This document shows, in pieces, positions 10,501 to 21,783 of a stretch of DNA of 46,176 nucleotides. Source of the stretch: Rhizophlyctis rosea (lineage: Eukaryota; Chytridiomycota; Chytridiomycetes; Rhizophlyctidales; Rhizophlyctidaceae); assembly GCA_027596075.1 (NCBI GenBank), contig JADGJC010000310.1:1-46176 (forward strand), in the 5' to 3' direction. Made by a program: the position numbers and the translations under genes. The first letter of the stretch is position 1. The number at the start of each line of letters is the position of its first letter. Under the pieces are notes generated by a model. That model made no database searches. It saw nothing but the letters and a program-made list of their open reading frames with translations, and was not told where the DNA came from.

Positions 10501-13500
10501 TTCCACTGATAGTTGAACCCAAGATCTCCTTCGTGTTCCTCTGGCATCACAATCTCATTGTGCTTGATGGTCTGGTATATTTGTTTCTGATTTGCGCGCC
10601 ATTGGGCATGAGCAAGGTGGACGTCTCTTGTGACATTTCCGGGAAAGTTGCAATACATATTCTGGAACTACTTACCAAATAATCCGGCGAAAAGTCCTTC
10701 CCCCCATTCATCCCTCGATTATTCCGCGTAAAGTCTTCCAGCGTCATTCTCCGCTACACGAGAACCAATCAGTAAACCATTCAGAGACGTCCAAAACACA
10801 AAAAAAAGCCACATACCCGAACTTGCGGATTATGCTGATCGGTATTCAACATAATAATCGAATACGACAACACATACGCGGAATCTTGGTCGGCGAGTTC
10901 GTGGCCTTCTTCCTCTGCAGATTGTAATCAACGAGCTGTTTGTGACACCCTCATTGAATTCGAGCAGGAATACTCACCCGCAATAACAGCAAAATAAGTC
11001 TCAGCAAACACCTCCATAATCCTAGCAATCTGTTGCGACTCTCCCGGCAACCGGAAAGATTCCAAAAGTAGTCTTAATGCTTCGTCGATTCGTTTCTGAG
11101 CAATCATACCAGACAGATCAGCCTGCTGGACGTACGGTCCACAACGAGACCTCATCAAATCCCTACCCCGCCCGCAAAATCCATATTCTTCACAAACGCC
11201 TTCAAAAGATCAATCTGATCCGGTCTCGACAGATAATCGCCCAGAAGCGTTTTATTGAAGTTTGGCGTCGATTTTAGTAATGTTGCTAGGCTGTGTGGAT
11301 CTATTGGGTCGGGAAGGAAGTCGTGCTCTGTATATGGGCGTCAGCATTTGATAGTTTGATCAAACGCGATAAATTGGTCGCCACTCACCTTGTAGGAACT
11401 GAATACCCAGCTTAGGCTTCTCGTTGAACCGATCGGCACCCTCCTTCAGCACTCGTTTCCGTTGCTTGCTGTGGCTGAGAGTATCCGGCTTGGGGAGCTG
11501 GGTTCCAGATTCTAATTAGTTTTCGCGCTAATTTCCATAGTACAGGGAATTAACCTACATCCGCATTTCCACTCGTCTCTCCCATCTGCGTAATACTTAG
11601 TGGTGCCTGCTCGCAGTAAATCCATCAGAATCGGCTAGTGTCACCCCGATGCCTCAAATTACATACCGGTTCACCATATCTTCCCACGCCCTTAATAGCC
11701 GACTTCCGCTCCACCAACGTATTCAAAAACATCAACAATATGTCCAAGCACAGATTCTGATGTGTGAGCGTTGTCACTGGTCCGCCGGGTGTGGCATCAG
11801 GGAAGGAGTGCTGGAAAATCGGCACATGTCAAGACGTTAATTTCCAACGGACGGCAAAAACAAAAGGACAACGAAAAAACGTACCTTTGCAGCAAAATGC
11901 ATAAACTCCTCAAACATATGACTCTGACTATCGTTATTTCCATCATAATTCACATACAGGTTCGTCATGAACGTCGGCATTCTCGATAGCTGTCAACGGT
12001 CCAAGGTCAAACTCCCCTTCTTCCACCCCAGACCTCACCAAAAACCAAAATCACTCAACACCACCCTCCTCACCTGTACCAAACTCTCCAACAACAACTC
12101 CCTCACTTCCCCAACAACAATCCCCCCTTTCTGCTGCTGCTTCACCTCCCTCACCTCCCCAGCACCCTGATGCCACTCCTCGATATCCCATACCGCAACG
12201 TCCGAATTGACGCGTGCCATGACCCAGTTTAAGAACCATTCTTGCTGGAGTTTGAGGTGTTCGCGAGCGGTTTGGAGGAGGGATGTGACGACGCGGAGTG
12301 TGAGTGTGATAATTGCGAGGCCTGTGGCGTTTGGTGGCATTTGGAGGGTCATGTTGGAGGTTTGGAAGAGCTGCGGTGGGGATGGGTTGTGATTAGTAAA
12401 AGAGGCCGAGTGGAAGCGATTTTGATTGTGATGAAGGGACGCACCTGGAATAAGTATTTACACAAATCATTCAACACCAAACTCTTGACCGCAACCGCCA
12501 TTCTCTCCTCATCATTCTCATACACCTCCTCGTCCTCGCTGTTCTTCCCAACAATCGACGATCCAGACCCAACCGGAGTCTCAGCCCCACTCCGACTGGG
12601 CGTGATCGTCCCATTCAGCTTCTCACCCTCCGCAACGGTCGGCTTCCTTTCATCACCACTCGGCACCGCCGTCTTCTCACCCCCGGCATTAACAACAGAT
12701 TTTCCAGCATCCGTTACGATCTTCACATCCGTCCCAGCATCGTGTTTTCCCGGCCCTTGCACCTTCCGCTCCCGCCGTTCCAGCTCAACATCGATACCCC
12801 ATCCGATCCATCGTCCTAATGACCGGCCTCCAACCTCCACGGCGGCATGGAGAAGTTTCAGCGCGATCGTTCGGTGCATCGAATCGGTATGGTTTCGATT
12901 TCTCGGATCAACTAATGTCGTCAAAACTCTGATCATTTCCAAAATCGCTGGAAGTCCGTACGGATGAAAAGGTCGATGTGATTGAATGGGTGAGTGGGAT
13001 GTTGAATCACTATGTCCTGGCGCAAGTGCGGCTTCCTCTTCCGGTACCGCAGGGTCTCCAGTTGTTTGCTCCTTTGGTGGTTGCACGTCAGCCGATCCGC
13101 CATCCTCATGCCGAACGGACCTGACAGTCTCTGGTACGATGCCATCATTGCTGGTATATCCGATCCTCAACCCATCGTCAGACGCAGACACATCCTCGTT
13201 TATATCGCTACCGACACTAATCACCCCGCCTTCATGTGTCTGCTGCCCCGCCATCCCGGAATCCACGGATATGCTCGGTGATTGGATAGGTCCCTCATCA
13301 TAACTCTCCACACCATTCGCCTCGCTATGAGCCCGCAAAGATGCAGATAGTCGTCTTCGATGATCCGGTTTGGTCGGCGAAGTCGGTTGAGGGGCATCAT
13401 TGTTTGACTTCGATGACTGGGCCTGGAGTGATTCCCGAAGCAGTGCTTCGTGCTCCTTCGTGCGGATGATGATAGTCAACCTTTTCACCGTGTCAGTTTA

Positions 13501-14606
13501 GTTGGTGCGCATAATGACGGCGCCATATGTTACCTTTCGAAAAGCGCTTGCACAAGGACGATCAAAGTTTCCTCTGCCGCCTTTCTTAGCAACTCTGGCA
13601 ACATGATTCAGCATAAGTTCCTGCCTTTCTGGTTTCATGCATGATGGCCTCACCGCTGACTCTGCCCTGGAAGAACATCCCAAATGCTACCTCTACCATT
13701 TCACAGATACCCTTATCGTCTAGATTCCGTTGCCCCGCCTCTGATGTCACAGTTACGCGCAGCAGCCGCAAAATCCGTGATAGCACGACTTCGTCTGATA
13801 CGGCATCGGTTGCTTCAAACTTGCAACGCGTTACGGAATGAGTCAGTGCAGACATGGCAGCAGGCAGACCGGGATGGTGAGGATCTACGGTAAGCAACAT
13901 GAGCATACCGAGGCGGAATCGGAGGGATACCGAGAAAACTAACCTAGAACGCGGTAGTTGATGAACTTCTCGATACTACTGAGTGCAGCGCCTGTGATGG
14001 GTCCTGTAGTATCACCACTTCGTATGACCTCCAAGAAAGGATCAATGAGATGCATGGGATCAAGATCACGAAGTTCGCGCAAGAGGGTTAATCGTGCCTT
14101 CAAGATCAGGAAGTTCTGTAGCAGTGGATTCTCCTACATTTGCCATGGCATTTAATATGAATGATTGATCCGTGATGTAAACAATCACGATTGCATACCG
14201 CTGCCGCATCTCCGACCACCCCATTGTATCCTGTTTGCGTTGCGAAGTCGATGACGCTGTCCAATGCTGCCCTCCCATGTCGCGTGGTATCCTCCCAGTA
14301 GTCATATCTCGGCATCGCTGCATCATCCTTTATCTGTTCACGGTCTATGCTCCACCTCTGGTTCTTTCGCATAGCTGCCGTGACGCTGACGATCTCGGCG
14401 TGTATTACGTGGAGCCAGTTCAGTTCGGCACGCATTGGTCTGATCTCAGGGTATAGGTTGCGTATGTCGGATTGTAGATGAAGAGATGGGTGAGACTTGA
14501 GAGGGAATCCTGGGGAGTACATGCCGCTGGAATCACGTTCTGGGGAGTTGTGGACGCGACGAGGGGATGTGTACGACGCGTTAGCGTCACTCTTCCCGGA
14601 GAACAT
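7576..14606 (-). CDS. GBF1: Large Arf guanine-nucleotide exchange factor, GBF1/Gea family
   Basis: Exchanges GDP for GTP on Arf at the early Golgi, driving COPI coat recruitment. Twenty exons join in frame to about 1900 residues, close to the family length (human GBF1 1859): 14606-14199, 14133-13944, 13884-13654, 13594-13534, 13480-12445, 12370-12074, 11989-11885, 11810-11667, 11606-11559, 11497-11389, 11327-11167, 11095-10978, 10914-10817, 10753-10676, 10586-10385, 10309-9996, 9924-9094, 9036-8523, 8433-8039, 7938-7576. The N-terminal DCB region has VIHAEIVSVTAAMRKNQRWS and, in exon 2, DTTGPITGAALSSIEKF. The Sec7 domain lies at about residues 850-1030 with the catalytic glutamate in SFRLPGES (about residue 949), then IIMLNTDQHNP and MTLEDFTRNNRG. 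HDS regions follow (QKAVVGFHHMGAIAAHYRLV). Exon 5 carries a long low-complexity insert rich in Ser, Glu and Gly. The C-terminus is Pro/Ala/Glu-rich. Start chosen as the only in-frame Met upstream of the conserved DCB motif. Confidence 0.93.
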
Positions 14607-15289
14607 GACGGAAGAAGTGTTCGACGTCGTCTTGTTGACAAAAGTGCTTCACGCGATCGAGCGCTGGTGATACTATCACAAAAAGAGAAGTTGTTCTCTG
14701 TGAATGTGCGGGGAGTGGAGTTTGTCTGCATCTGCACCGCGAGCCAGGCTATTTCGGGATTTTTGGGGGTAACAGTAACCCCACCGACAGAAACTCTATC
14801 TGCGTGTTTAAGCACACGAGTGTGATGCGACCGAGGGTGTACCCCTCCTGTGTATATAAATAGAGTGATCTACTGCGGATGCTCGTGGGAAATGGGAGTG
14901 GGAAGGGAAGAACGCCCGGATGGGGCCCACAGTGGATGGGGCTGACAGCCTGACACGACCTTGTGAGACGTGGCATTTTGGGCACCTTCATCAGCGTTGC
15001 AATCAGACACGTGAACGGGGGGGGATCAGAGTGTGATCATATGGCCGATGGTCAACAGAAAGGTTCGAAGACAATTTTCCCATTCCCACGCTCATCTTCA
15101 TCTGATCTTCATCCTCCTGCTGGAAGGCAAAAAACCGCACTCACCATCAAGGCTGCAGTTGGCGAGACCGGATACAAAGCTTGACTTCCGCAAATACATG
15201 CCACCACAGGTGCGAAGTGGAACCTGCAAAACCACGTAGCACCTTCTCAAATCGACCTCCTAAAGGCTTCAGACAACACACCAGCGCCA
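14607..15289. promoter_or_regulatory. Divergent intergenic region between GBF1 and ankyrin gene
   Basis: This 683-bp space separates two start codons pointing apart, so it must hold both promoters. A TATATAAATA stretch at 14854-14863 reads as a TATA-like box on either strand, about 250 bases upstream of the GBF1 start. Overlapping short frames here have no family resemblance. Confidence 0.4.
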
Positions 15290-17050
15290 ATGGCAACACC
15301 AACCCTCTTACCTGAACTACTCCTCGAAGTCGCCAGACTAGCACACCCAAAAACCAGTCGCAACATCCGCAACACAAACAAATTCTGCCGCTCATTCATC
15401 AAACCCGACGATACAGCCTGGGCAGAAGCCGCCTACCGATACGGAAAGAAGGGTCTAGAGAAATGCTGGAATTGGGCCACGAAACGTCGACATATCGCCG
15501 TCCTCCGTGCATACCTGCCAGAAGCAAAGTCTCGTCCGCCGCTTTTGGAACGCACGCTTTGTTCGGCGGTGGTGGACGGGTGGACGGAGCGGGTCAAGTT
15601 TTGTTTGGAGGGTGGGGCGGATGTGCATTTTGATGGGGATGTGGCGCTGAGGATTGCGGCGAGGAAGGGTTATGTTGATGTTGTGAAGCTTTTGTTGGGA
15701 AATGGGGCCGATGTTCATACGCGGGAAGAGAAAGCTCTGGCGAATGCGGTCCTCAAAGGTCATTTGGGAGTCGTGGAAAGCTTAGTGGAAGTCGGGGCAG
15801 ACGTTCATGCACGGTCGCAGCTTCTACCCGTAATTGCAAGCGAACACAGCCGTACCGATATACTTCGAGCATTGATGAGAGCGGGCGTAGACATCAACTC
15901 CATCGATGAGAACGCCCTTTTTATGGCTGCCCGAAAGGGGTATCTCGACACGATTACACTCTTGATAGAGAGCGGTGCTGATATTTTTGTGTATGATGGG
16001 TATTCAGTTTATATGGCGGTCATGGGAGGTCACTCGGATGTTGTGAGGGCCCTTTTGGAAGCGGGCGCTGATAGCTTACACGAAGTTCAGGCGGTGACGA
16101 CTGCGGCGGGGAACGGGGAAACTTATGCAGTTGAGATATTGCTGGAAGCCGGTCTTTTCCCTGACACCATTGCCCCATACTATGAACAACCCCTCGTTTT
16201 TGCCGCACGCGCTGGCCATGTAGACACTGTTGACACACTACTAGCAGCGGGTGCTGACATTGACAATTGCGGTAACGAAGCCTTATGTGTCGCCGCCGCA
16301 TCGGGACATGTGAAGATCGTAAGAGCTCTCCTCGACGCGGGGTTGTCAGCGAATGCAATATGGGCTTTTGAAGGGAACGCGATCGTCGAGGCTGCGTGTG
16401 GGGGCCATATCGAGATTGTGGAAATGCTCCTGGACGCCGGCTGTAACGGGAGGTTGGCTCTCGACCGTGCGCTGGTGGCGGGGGCTACAGCGGGTCACGC
16501 AGATGTGACCAAAGCCTTGTTACGGGCCGGTGGCGAGAATAGCAATTTGTGGACGGCGATGTTGATGGCTGCTGCGTGGGGTCAGGACGAGATGGTGAAG
16601 CTATTGATAGCTGCTGGCGCCGGGATTGGAGAAATCAACAATGGGCTTTGTGGGGCGGCTATGAAAAATCGGCTGACGACTGCCAGGATCTTGTTGGAAG
16701 CTGGGGCTACGGAATTTGAGAGGGGTGTTGCACTTGTTGGAGCGGTGTGTGGTGGTCATCTGGAGGTTATGAAGCAAATATTGGAATATGGTGTGGGGTT
16801 CCGGGAGATTGGGGCGGGAATGCTTGGGGCGGCACAGGCGGGACGGCAGGATATGGTGAAGGTTTTGTTGTTGGCGAAGGGGGACCCTCCGTTGTTTGTG
16901 AAGTTGGTACTTGTCGCGACAGAGTATCTTTCACATGAAGGTGGTCTGCCAGCACAGAGGGAGTTGCGTTGCATTACAGCGGGAGATGTGAAGACGTCAG
17001 ATGATGGTTGGGTGCTGTTGCATTTCAGTTTGTTTTATGACTGTTTGTAG
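15290..17050 (+). CDS. Ankyrin-repeat protein with F-box-like N-terminal cap
   Basis: One uninterrupted exon of 586 residues. The first 75 residues (LLPELLLEVARLAHPKTSRN, then NKFCRSFI and DDTAWAEAAYRYG) resemble an F-box or F-box-like leader. From about residue 78 to 545 there are roughly thirteen to fourteen ankyrin repeats of 30-35 residues with the usual helix pattern (for example AARKGYVDVVKLLLGNGADV and AAASGHVKIVRALLDAGLSA). If the cap is a true F-box the protein would recruit substrates to an SCF ubiquitin ligase through the ankyrin stack; that is inference. There is no signal peptide or membrane segment. Its start sits 683 bases from the divergent GBF1 gene. A shorter protein of the same design lies at 24147-25622. 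The function of its target is unknown. Confidence 0.88.
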   Translation: MATPTLLPELLLEVARLAHPKTSRNIRNTNKFCRSFIKPDDTAWAEAAYRYGKKGLEKCWNWATKRRHIAVLRAYLPEAKSRPPLLERTLCSAVVDGWTERVKFCLEGGADVHFDGDVALRIAARKGYVDVVKLLLGNGADVHTREEKALANAVLKGHLGVVESLVEVGADVHARSQLLPVIASEHSRTDILRALMRAGVDINSIDENALFMAARKGYLDTITLLIESGADIFVYDGYSVYMAVMGGHSDVVRALLEAGADSLHEVQAVTTAAGNGETYAVEILLEAGLFPDTIAPYYEQPLVFAARAGHVDTVDTLLAAGADIDNCGNEALCVAAASGHVKIVRALLDAGLSANAIWAFEGNAIVEAACGGHIEIVEMLLDAGCNGRLALDRALVAGATAGHADVTKALLRAGGENSNLWTAMLMAAAWGQDEMVKLLIAAGAGIGEINNGLCGAAMKNRLTTARILLEAGATEFERGVALVGAVCGGHLEVMKQILEYGVGFREIGAGMLGAAQAGRQDMVKVLLLAKGDPPLFVKLVLVATEYLSHEGGLPAQRELRCITAGDVKTSDDGWVLLHFSLFYDCL

Positions 17051-17293
17051 ATAGTTCATCAGTCTCAGTTTGTTTTTTTATGTGTAGATAGCTAATCAAT
17101 TGTGCTTGTGATTCAGCAGAAACGACCAGTAAGTGGATGTTGGAGTACCGGTCTTGTTGCAGTCAATGGAGCATACAGATTATGGCATCACAGAAGGGTA
17201 TCATAATTGGCCAGCCGATTATTTATGTACAAAGAATGAGGTTCAGTGCACAAGCTGCGAATACGAACCTTCACAAAAATTACGCCCATCACC

Positions 17294-18637
17294 CTACTCC
17301 TCCCTATAAACCGGCAACCCCTCCACACCCTTCACAAGCCTCCTACAAGGACTCTCCGGATAATCCAAAATCTGTCTAAAATACTCCACATCCTCCTCCC
17401 CCATCGAACTCGCGGCCTCAACCACCAGCTCTTTCGGTAAATCTCCCAACTCCCCATTCCCCATGTCGTAGATTATAAACGGCGCGGACGTGACGAGCGT
17501 TGACCCTGTCACGGAAGTTTGTTCTACGGTTATGGTGTGTGTTACTTTGAAGGGCGTCTTCGTGCCGGGTTGGGATGGGCGGGTGGATATGGCCGGTTGT
17601 TTCGGGGAGGTGGTCCAGGTGTTCAGGGTGTGGGTTTCTGTGGTTGAGGAAGGAAGTACGACACATTCGAAGATTTTGTAATCTGTGTAGTAAGTCCGGG
17701 GCGCGAGGATTGTTGTGGTGTGGTTTACGTAGCGGTTGTAGAGGGATAAGTATTGTTTGATTTTGATTTTGATGGTGGTTACTTTGGGGGATGATGTGAT
17801 ATTTACGAGTAGAGGGCCATTACGTTGCAGTATCAAACCCTCCGGAAACGTCACATCCGCCCACTTCCCATGCGTATCGTTCGATTTCGCCGTAGTCGGG
17901 AGATTGACAGCTTTCCCACCTACCCAACCCGGGGAGGGCGAGGGGTCTTGACCTATGAGGTGGTAGACTACGGGGAGGAGTCGGTGGTCGTACGACGTGA
18001 ATGGGATTCGGTCGGAGTAGTAGGATTCGGAGGTTGTGGAAAGGCCGAGCGCGTTTTTCTTTTGGTAGGTTACGGTTGTGAGGAGTTGGTAGTATGTTTC
18101 GAGTTCGTAGGTTGTGTCGATGCGGGTTGTGTGGGGGAGGTAGGTTGGGCCACCTTCTGAGGGGCTTGGGATGAGGATTTCGAAGGGGAACTGGTTTGGG
18201 GCGGGGTTAGGTTGGTGCGGGTTTTGAGACGTGGGATGTGGGTTTGGATGTTTACCTCAAGGGACTGTCCAGGCTCCAACTGCTTCCACACTGCAATCTC
18301 CTTCTGCTCCTTCACGTGCACCACACTAATGGGATCGCTCTCTTTTCTGGTCATATTCGTGGCGTACGATACACCATCGACTCCTGCAAACCGGATGTCT
18401 GACTTTGATGTGCCCTTGAACGTAACAGTGATGGTTTTGATGGTGATGGGTTTCTTCTTGTCACTGGTGTTTTGGTGAGCAGGTTAGTCTTTGACGGGAG
18501 ATTATGGGTGGGATAGATTGATCGTACCTGTCGTTGACCACATGCACGTTTCCGCTGAGGGTGAATGAGGAAAGACCGGGAAGGCCTTTGAGGTAGGAGC
18601 CGTTCTCGGTGAGGGGTTTCAAGGTGATGGTTGGCAT
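17294..18637 (-). CDS. Arrestin-like protein
   Basis: Three exons, 18637-18528, 18463-18256 and 18190-17294, join in frame to 404 residues. The start MPTITLKPLTENG, followed by FTLSGNVHV and KKKPITIKTITVTFKGTSKS, is the opening beta-sandwich of the arrestin N-domain (a GxVxV strand, then a VxFxG strand). Next come LEFPFEILIPSP and the tyrosine-rich strand YELETYYQLLTTVTYQKK typical of the arrestin core. The second half (VNITSSPKVTTIKIKIKQYL, FKVTHTITVEQTSVTG) fits the C-domain. Fungal and animal alpha-arrestins act as adaptors between membrane cargo and ubiquitin ligases. I see no PPxY motif, so Nedd4-type recruitment is not supported here. The second intron is only 65 nt; reading through it shifts frame. 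Family call good, subfamily unknown. Confidence 0.78.
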
Positions 18638-19233
18638 GTTGTGTGGGTCGGATGTAAAGTTGAAACTTGGAGGAGAAGCGGAGTTTGTTCAAATTGAATG
18701 CTGCAGGTGCTCGGTTATTGATGTGGTTCTGATTGGAAGTTCCTGAGGAGTATTTGTGCGGCGTCTCGTTTTTATGTTGAGGGTTTGGTGGTCCAACCCA
18801 GACGCGCTGTTGGTTGTCACCGCCACATACGGGAGGGCAACGAATTCGGCGAAATGCATGTCACGTTGGTGTCACCCGGGCACAATTCCAATATGGAACG
18901 TGCACTTACAGGGTTGCAGTTGCTATGCTTCTGAGAGATAGGGGGGTCAGCCCTTCATGATTGCAATTAAATCGTTGGCCAAGTCAATTGCTCGCTTTTG
19001 TCGTCGAAATTCATGGGATGCGAATGTGGGATGCCAAGGCAAGGGAAGCCCCGCTTCACTCCTCCACGCGTAGGGCTCGGCTGCGCACCTCCCAAATTTG
19101 GGTTGAGAGATGTCGGATCCAACTTCCTCCCCTACCAACCACGTGAATCCCAGACTGTCCAGTGCGCTCACCGGCTGCCTTTCTGACATATTCCCGTATT
19201 TCAACATTGCAATCGTCCACCCAATCACAACAC
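18638..19233. other. Divergent intergenic region, no gene seen
   Basis: This lies between the starts of the arrestin-like gene (-) and the conserved unknown gene (+) and must contain both promoters. The frames within it are short and mutually overlapping. I see no clear TATA box or repeat. Confidence 0.45.
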
Positions 19234-20357
19234 ATGTCCAACCTCCCAGAGTCTTCAGTCTTGAAAGACGCACTAGAAACATATTCGACCACAGTCGCAG
19301 CACTGTCAGCTACGAAAAAGTCAAACCCACCGCTGACGGACCTGGACACTTGGTTCCATGGGGAGTTTCGTGACACGCTGAACGGCACGGACAAGCCGAC
19401 CGTATCGCCAGAACAATTGCGGAAGGTTGTGCAGTGGAAGTTGACGGCAAGTTCAAACCTCTCTTCTCCAATTGTTCTGTTCGGCAAGTGAAAATACTCA
19501 TGATGGTTGTTGTCGGTGCCTGCAGAGAGGCAAACATAGACCAAAACTCGAAGCACTCGCGCAACAAAACTCGGCGAAGGATATCGCTGGTGTGCTGGAC
19601 AGAGCTGTTGGTGCGCTTCATAATGAGGGGAAATCAAAAGGGAGTCGGAGCTTGAAAGATGTTGTTCGTGGAGCTATTGCTGCCGTTGCAGAATTGAAGG
19701 GGATTGGACCTGCTACGGCGTCAGGTTTTAACATTTGCGATTTTGCACCATCGCTTTGTTGCAACTTGCTCATACCAGCCTTGACAGCATTGCTCAGTGT
19801 TTGCGATGATAGAATACCGTTCATGTCTGATGAAGCCATGGACTTGTTGGGGCTGGGGACCCCAAAATACACCCTGCCTTTCTACATGAAATTTTGGGAG
19901 TGCGTAACGGAGACTGTAGAAGGCTTGAATGCTGAAGGTATGTTCTGCAAACATCATATGTAACTCTCATGAAGGCCATTCACTATATGCTCATGCAGAA
20001 AAAGGGGATTCCTGGACTCCATATACGCTGGAGAAGGCTTTGTGGAGTTATAAGATTGGACAGAGGCTTGGACTGGAGCAGAGTCCGAAGCGTGGTCTGA
20101 AGCGAAAGGGAGATGGGGGCAGTCCAGATGAGGATGGGACAGGAGCGAGTCATGAGGTTCGGGAGGAGGTTGGGTCCAAGCAGATTTCGAGGAGTAGTCC
20201 CAAACGGAAGTGGGATACCACAGAATTGGATGGTGGAGGAACAGATGGGTCTGGTAGTGGTACAGAAGTGGATAGTGATCATGAGAGTGGTAAGAAGGCG
20301 GTGCGTCCATCACTGAGATTGCGTGCTTCACAGAAGAGGAGAAGACTACCGTCTTGA
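19234..20357 (+). CDS. Conserved eukaryotic protein of unknown function with HhH-like motif
   Basis: Four exons, 19234-19446, 19526-19724, 19788-19937 and 19999-20357, give 306 residues. Recognisable parts in order: LDTWFHGEFRDTL (about residues 32-44), the join KLT/RGKHRPKLE, a helix-hairpin-helix-like segment AVAELKGIGPATASALLSVC, then PFMSDEAMDLLG and TPYTLEKALWSY. A family with the pattern W-K-x-x-R-G-K-x-R-P-x-L, LKGxGPATAS and PFMSDEA occurs in fungi and plants without an assigned role, as far as I know. The HhH-like turn could bind DNA, by inference only. The last 90 residues are basic and acidic low-complexity, with KRGLKRKG and a basic C-terminus (RASQKRRRLPS) resembling a nuclear localisation signal. 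The first intron is GC-AG with donor GCAAGT; a GT donor cannot keep the conserved frame. Start chosen as the Met 31 residues before the first conserved block. Confidence 0.78.
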
Positions 20358-20778
20358 ATGCATATGTGGGAATCGCATCTGATTGTTGAACTTGTCTCAC
20401 TCCTTTCCTGCATCAAGGGGTGTACGTCCGCGGTGTCCTATGCTGACGTATTGAGCTCATTGAGCGCAAACGAGAATGGCCAAAGGAACGTATACTCTGA
20501 CATATGAAAAGGCGGGGTGGGCTGCAGGGAATTGCGTGATGGCACCTGGTACCATTACAAGTTGGTTGACCCATCAAGTGGGCTACAAAAAACCCGGCAA
20601 AGATCAATACCCTGCCAATCGGACAGAACGTTTGAAAATGATTATCGTGCGGATCGTTCGGTGATTCAATCAAAGTCACGCCTGTTGATGTACAAAACGG
20701 AGCCAGACTTCCCGTAAATGATCGCGTGCTCGTAGGGGGGATATCGCTTCGGAGGGTTTTTGTACTTGTCAGAAAATG
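20358..20778. other. Convergent intergenic region, no gene seen
   Basis: The 3' ends of the conserved unknown gene (+) and the F-box-like gene (-) face each other here. Open frames of 62-88 codons on both strands overlap and have no family resemblance. Confidence 0.45.
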
Positions 20779-21471
20779 TCATCCTAGGCTTCTCAGAATC
20801 CGGATCCAATCCTCTCCATCTCCTTCCCTTCTTTCCACGCCGCCTGACGGAATTTGATCCCAGTACGGGTTGGCCTCCGCCAGGCCCCACTGAGAGATGA
20901 TTTTCTTCGGCTCATCAGCAATCTTGAAATGCAAATGATGGACTATATGGACGAGTGCGTCGTCATAGTTTTTCGAGTTTGCGAAGCGGAGAAGAAGCGG
21001 CATGTGGGGTTTCGGATTAAAGGAAGGGTTGTCGAAGATTCGGCAGTCGGAGAGGAGGAGAGTGTGCATATCTTGGATGAGCGCTTCGGGTTTTGCGGCG
21101 TGGATGACCATCTTCAAAGCACTACGAGTTTGATTTCGCAACAGTGGGGGTGTGGGAGGATTTAGTCCCAGCACAAGACGGACTGAAAGATGCCAGCAGC
21201 GGAGACGTACCTCAATCGTCCTTCCACGTGTGTAGCTTGGTCCTCACATACGCGCTGGCGTACGCGTGGGAGCATTGACTTGAAGAATTTGTTGACGAGG
21301 AGGAGGTCAAGGAGGTTGCCCGTTCCGCCGGTTGTGCGAGCGACGTGGGAGAATGTACTTGTCAAAGATGAGTTGATTCACTTCGGTGGGGAGGAAGCGG
21401 AAAGGGTTTTGGATGGCGGGTGGGGAGAGCGGGGTTGGTCTTTTGTTAGTCGACAATTTTGGTCGACCCAT
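20779..21471 (-). pseudogene. F-box-like protein gene interrupted by a frameshift
   Basis: The start at 21471 opens a frame with NPFRFLPTEVNQLIFDKYIL, a good F-box opening (LPxEVxxxIF). That frame ends at 21307. A second frame overlapping it from about 21365 continues the F-box pattern with GNLLDLLLVNKFFKSMLPRV, then QRVCEDQATHVEGRL. It splices at 21211 to an exon 21121-20779 (ALKMVIHAAKPEALIQDMHT, CRIFDNPSFNPKPHMPLLL) that ends in a stop. A one-base shift near 21340-21365 is needed to join the two frames, and no plausible GT-AG intron supplies it. This is either a base-call error in an intact gene or a recent pseudogene. F-box proteins are SCF substrate adaptors; no target domain is recognised. 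Confidence 0.6.
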
Positions 21472-21783
21472 TGCGTTGTTTGGTGGGCGGTTTTGCTGGT
21501 TTGAAACCTGCTGGCGATGATGGGGAGGTTGGGGACATGTGAACGTGGGAAAAGCGCGAAAAGCACGAGTCGAGTGGGAGACAAAGATGACTTCTGACGT
21601 GGCGTTGACCATTTAACCCGATTCGGATAGATCAACTGACACAAGATGATATGACCAAAACGGGCATGCTTCAAAATGCCAGGCCTTAGGCCCTTTCATT
21701 GCAACCCAATCCTTGGTCGCCATCGCAAATTTTAACAGCTGATCTGCCGTGTCTACCTGGTCGTCAGCATCGGAACTCCCTGA
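21472..21783. promoter_or_regulatory. Short divergent promoter region
   Basis: Only 312 bases separate the starts of the F-box-like gene (-) and XRCC2 (+), so the two must share a compact bidirectional promoter. I see no TATA box. Confidence 0.5.

Noticed and set aside
12242..12967. 241-codon plus-strand frame
   Set aside because: It is the antisense of GBF1 exons 5 and 6, which are supported by conserved motifs and splice phase.
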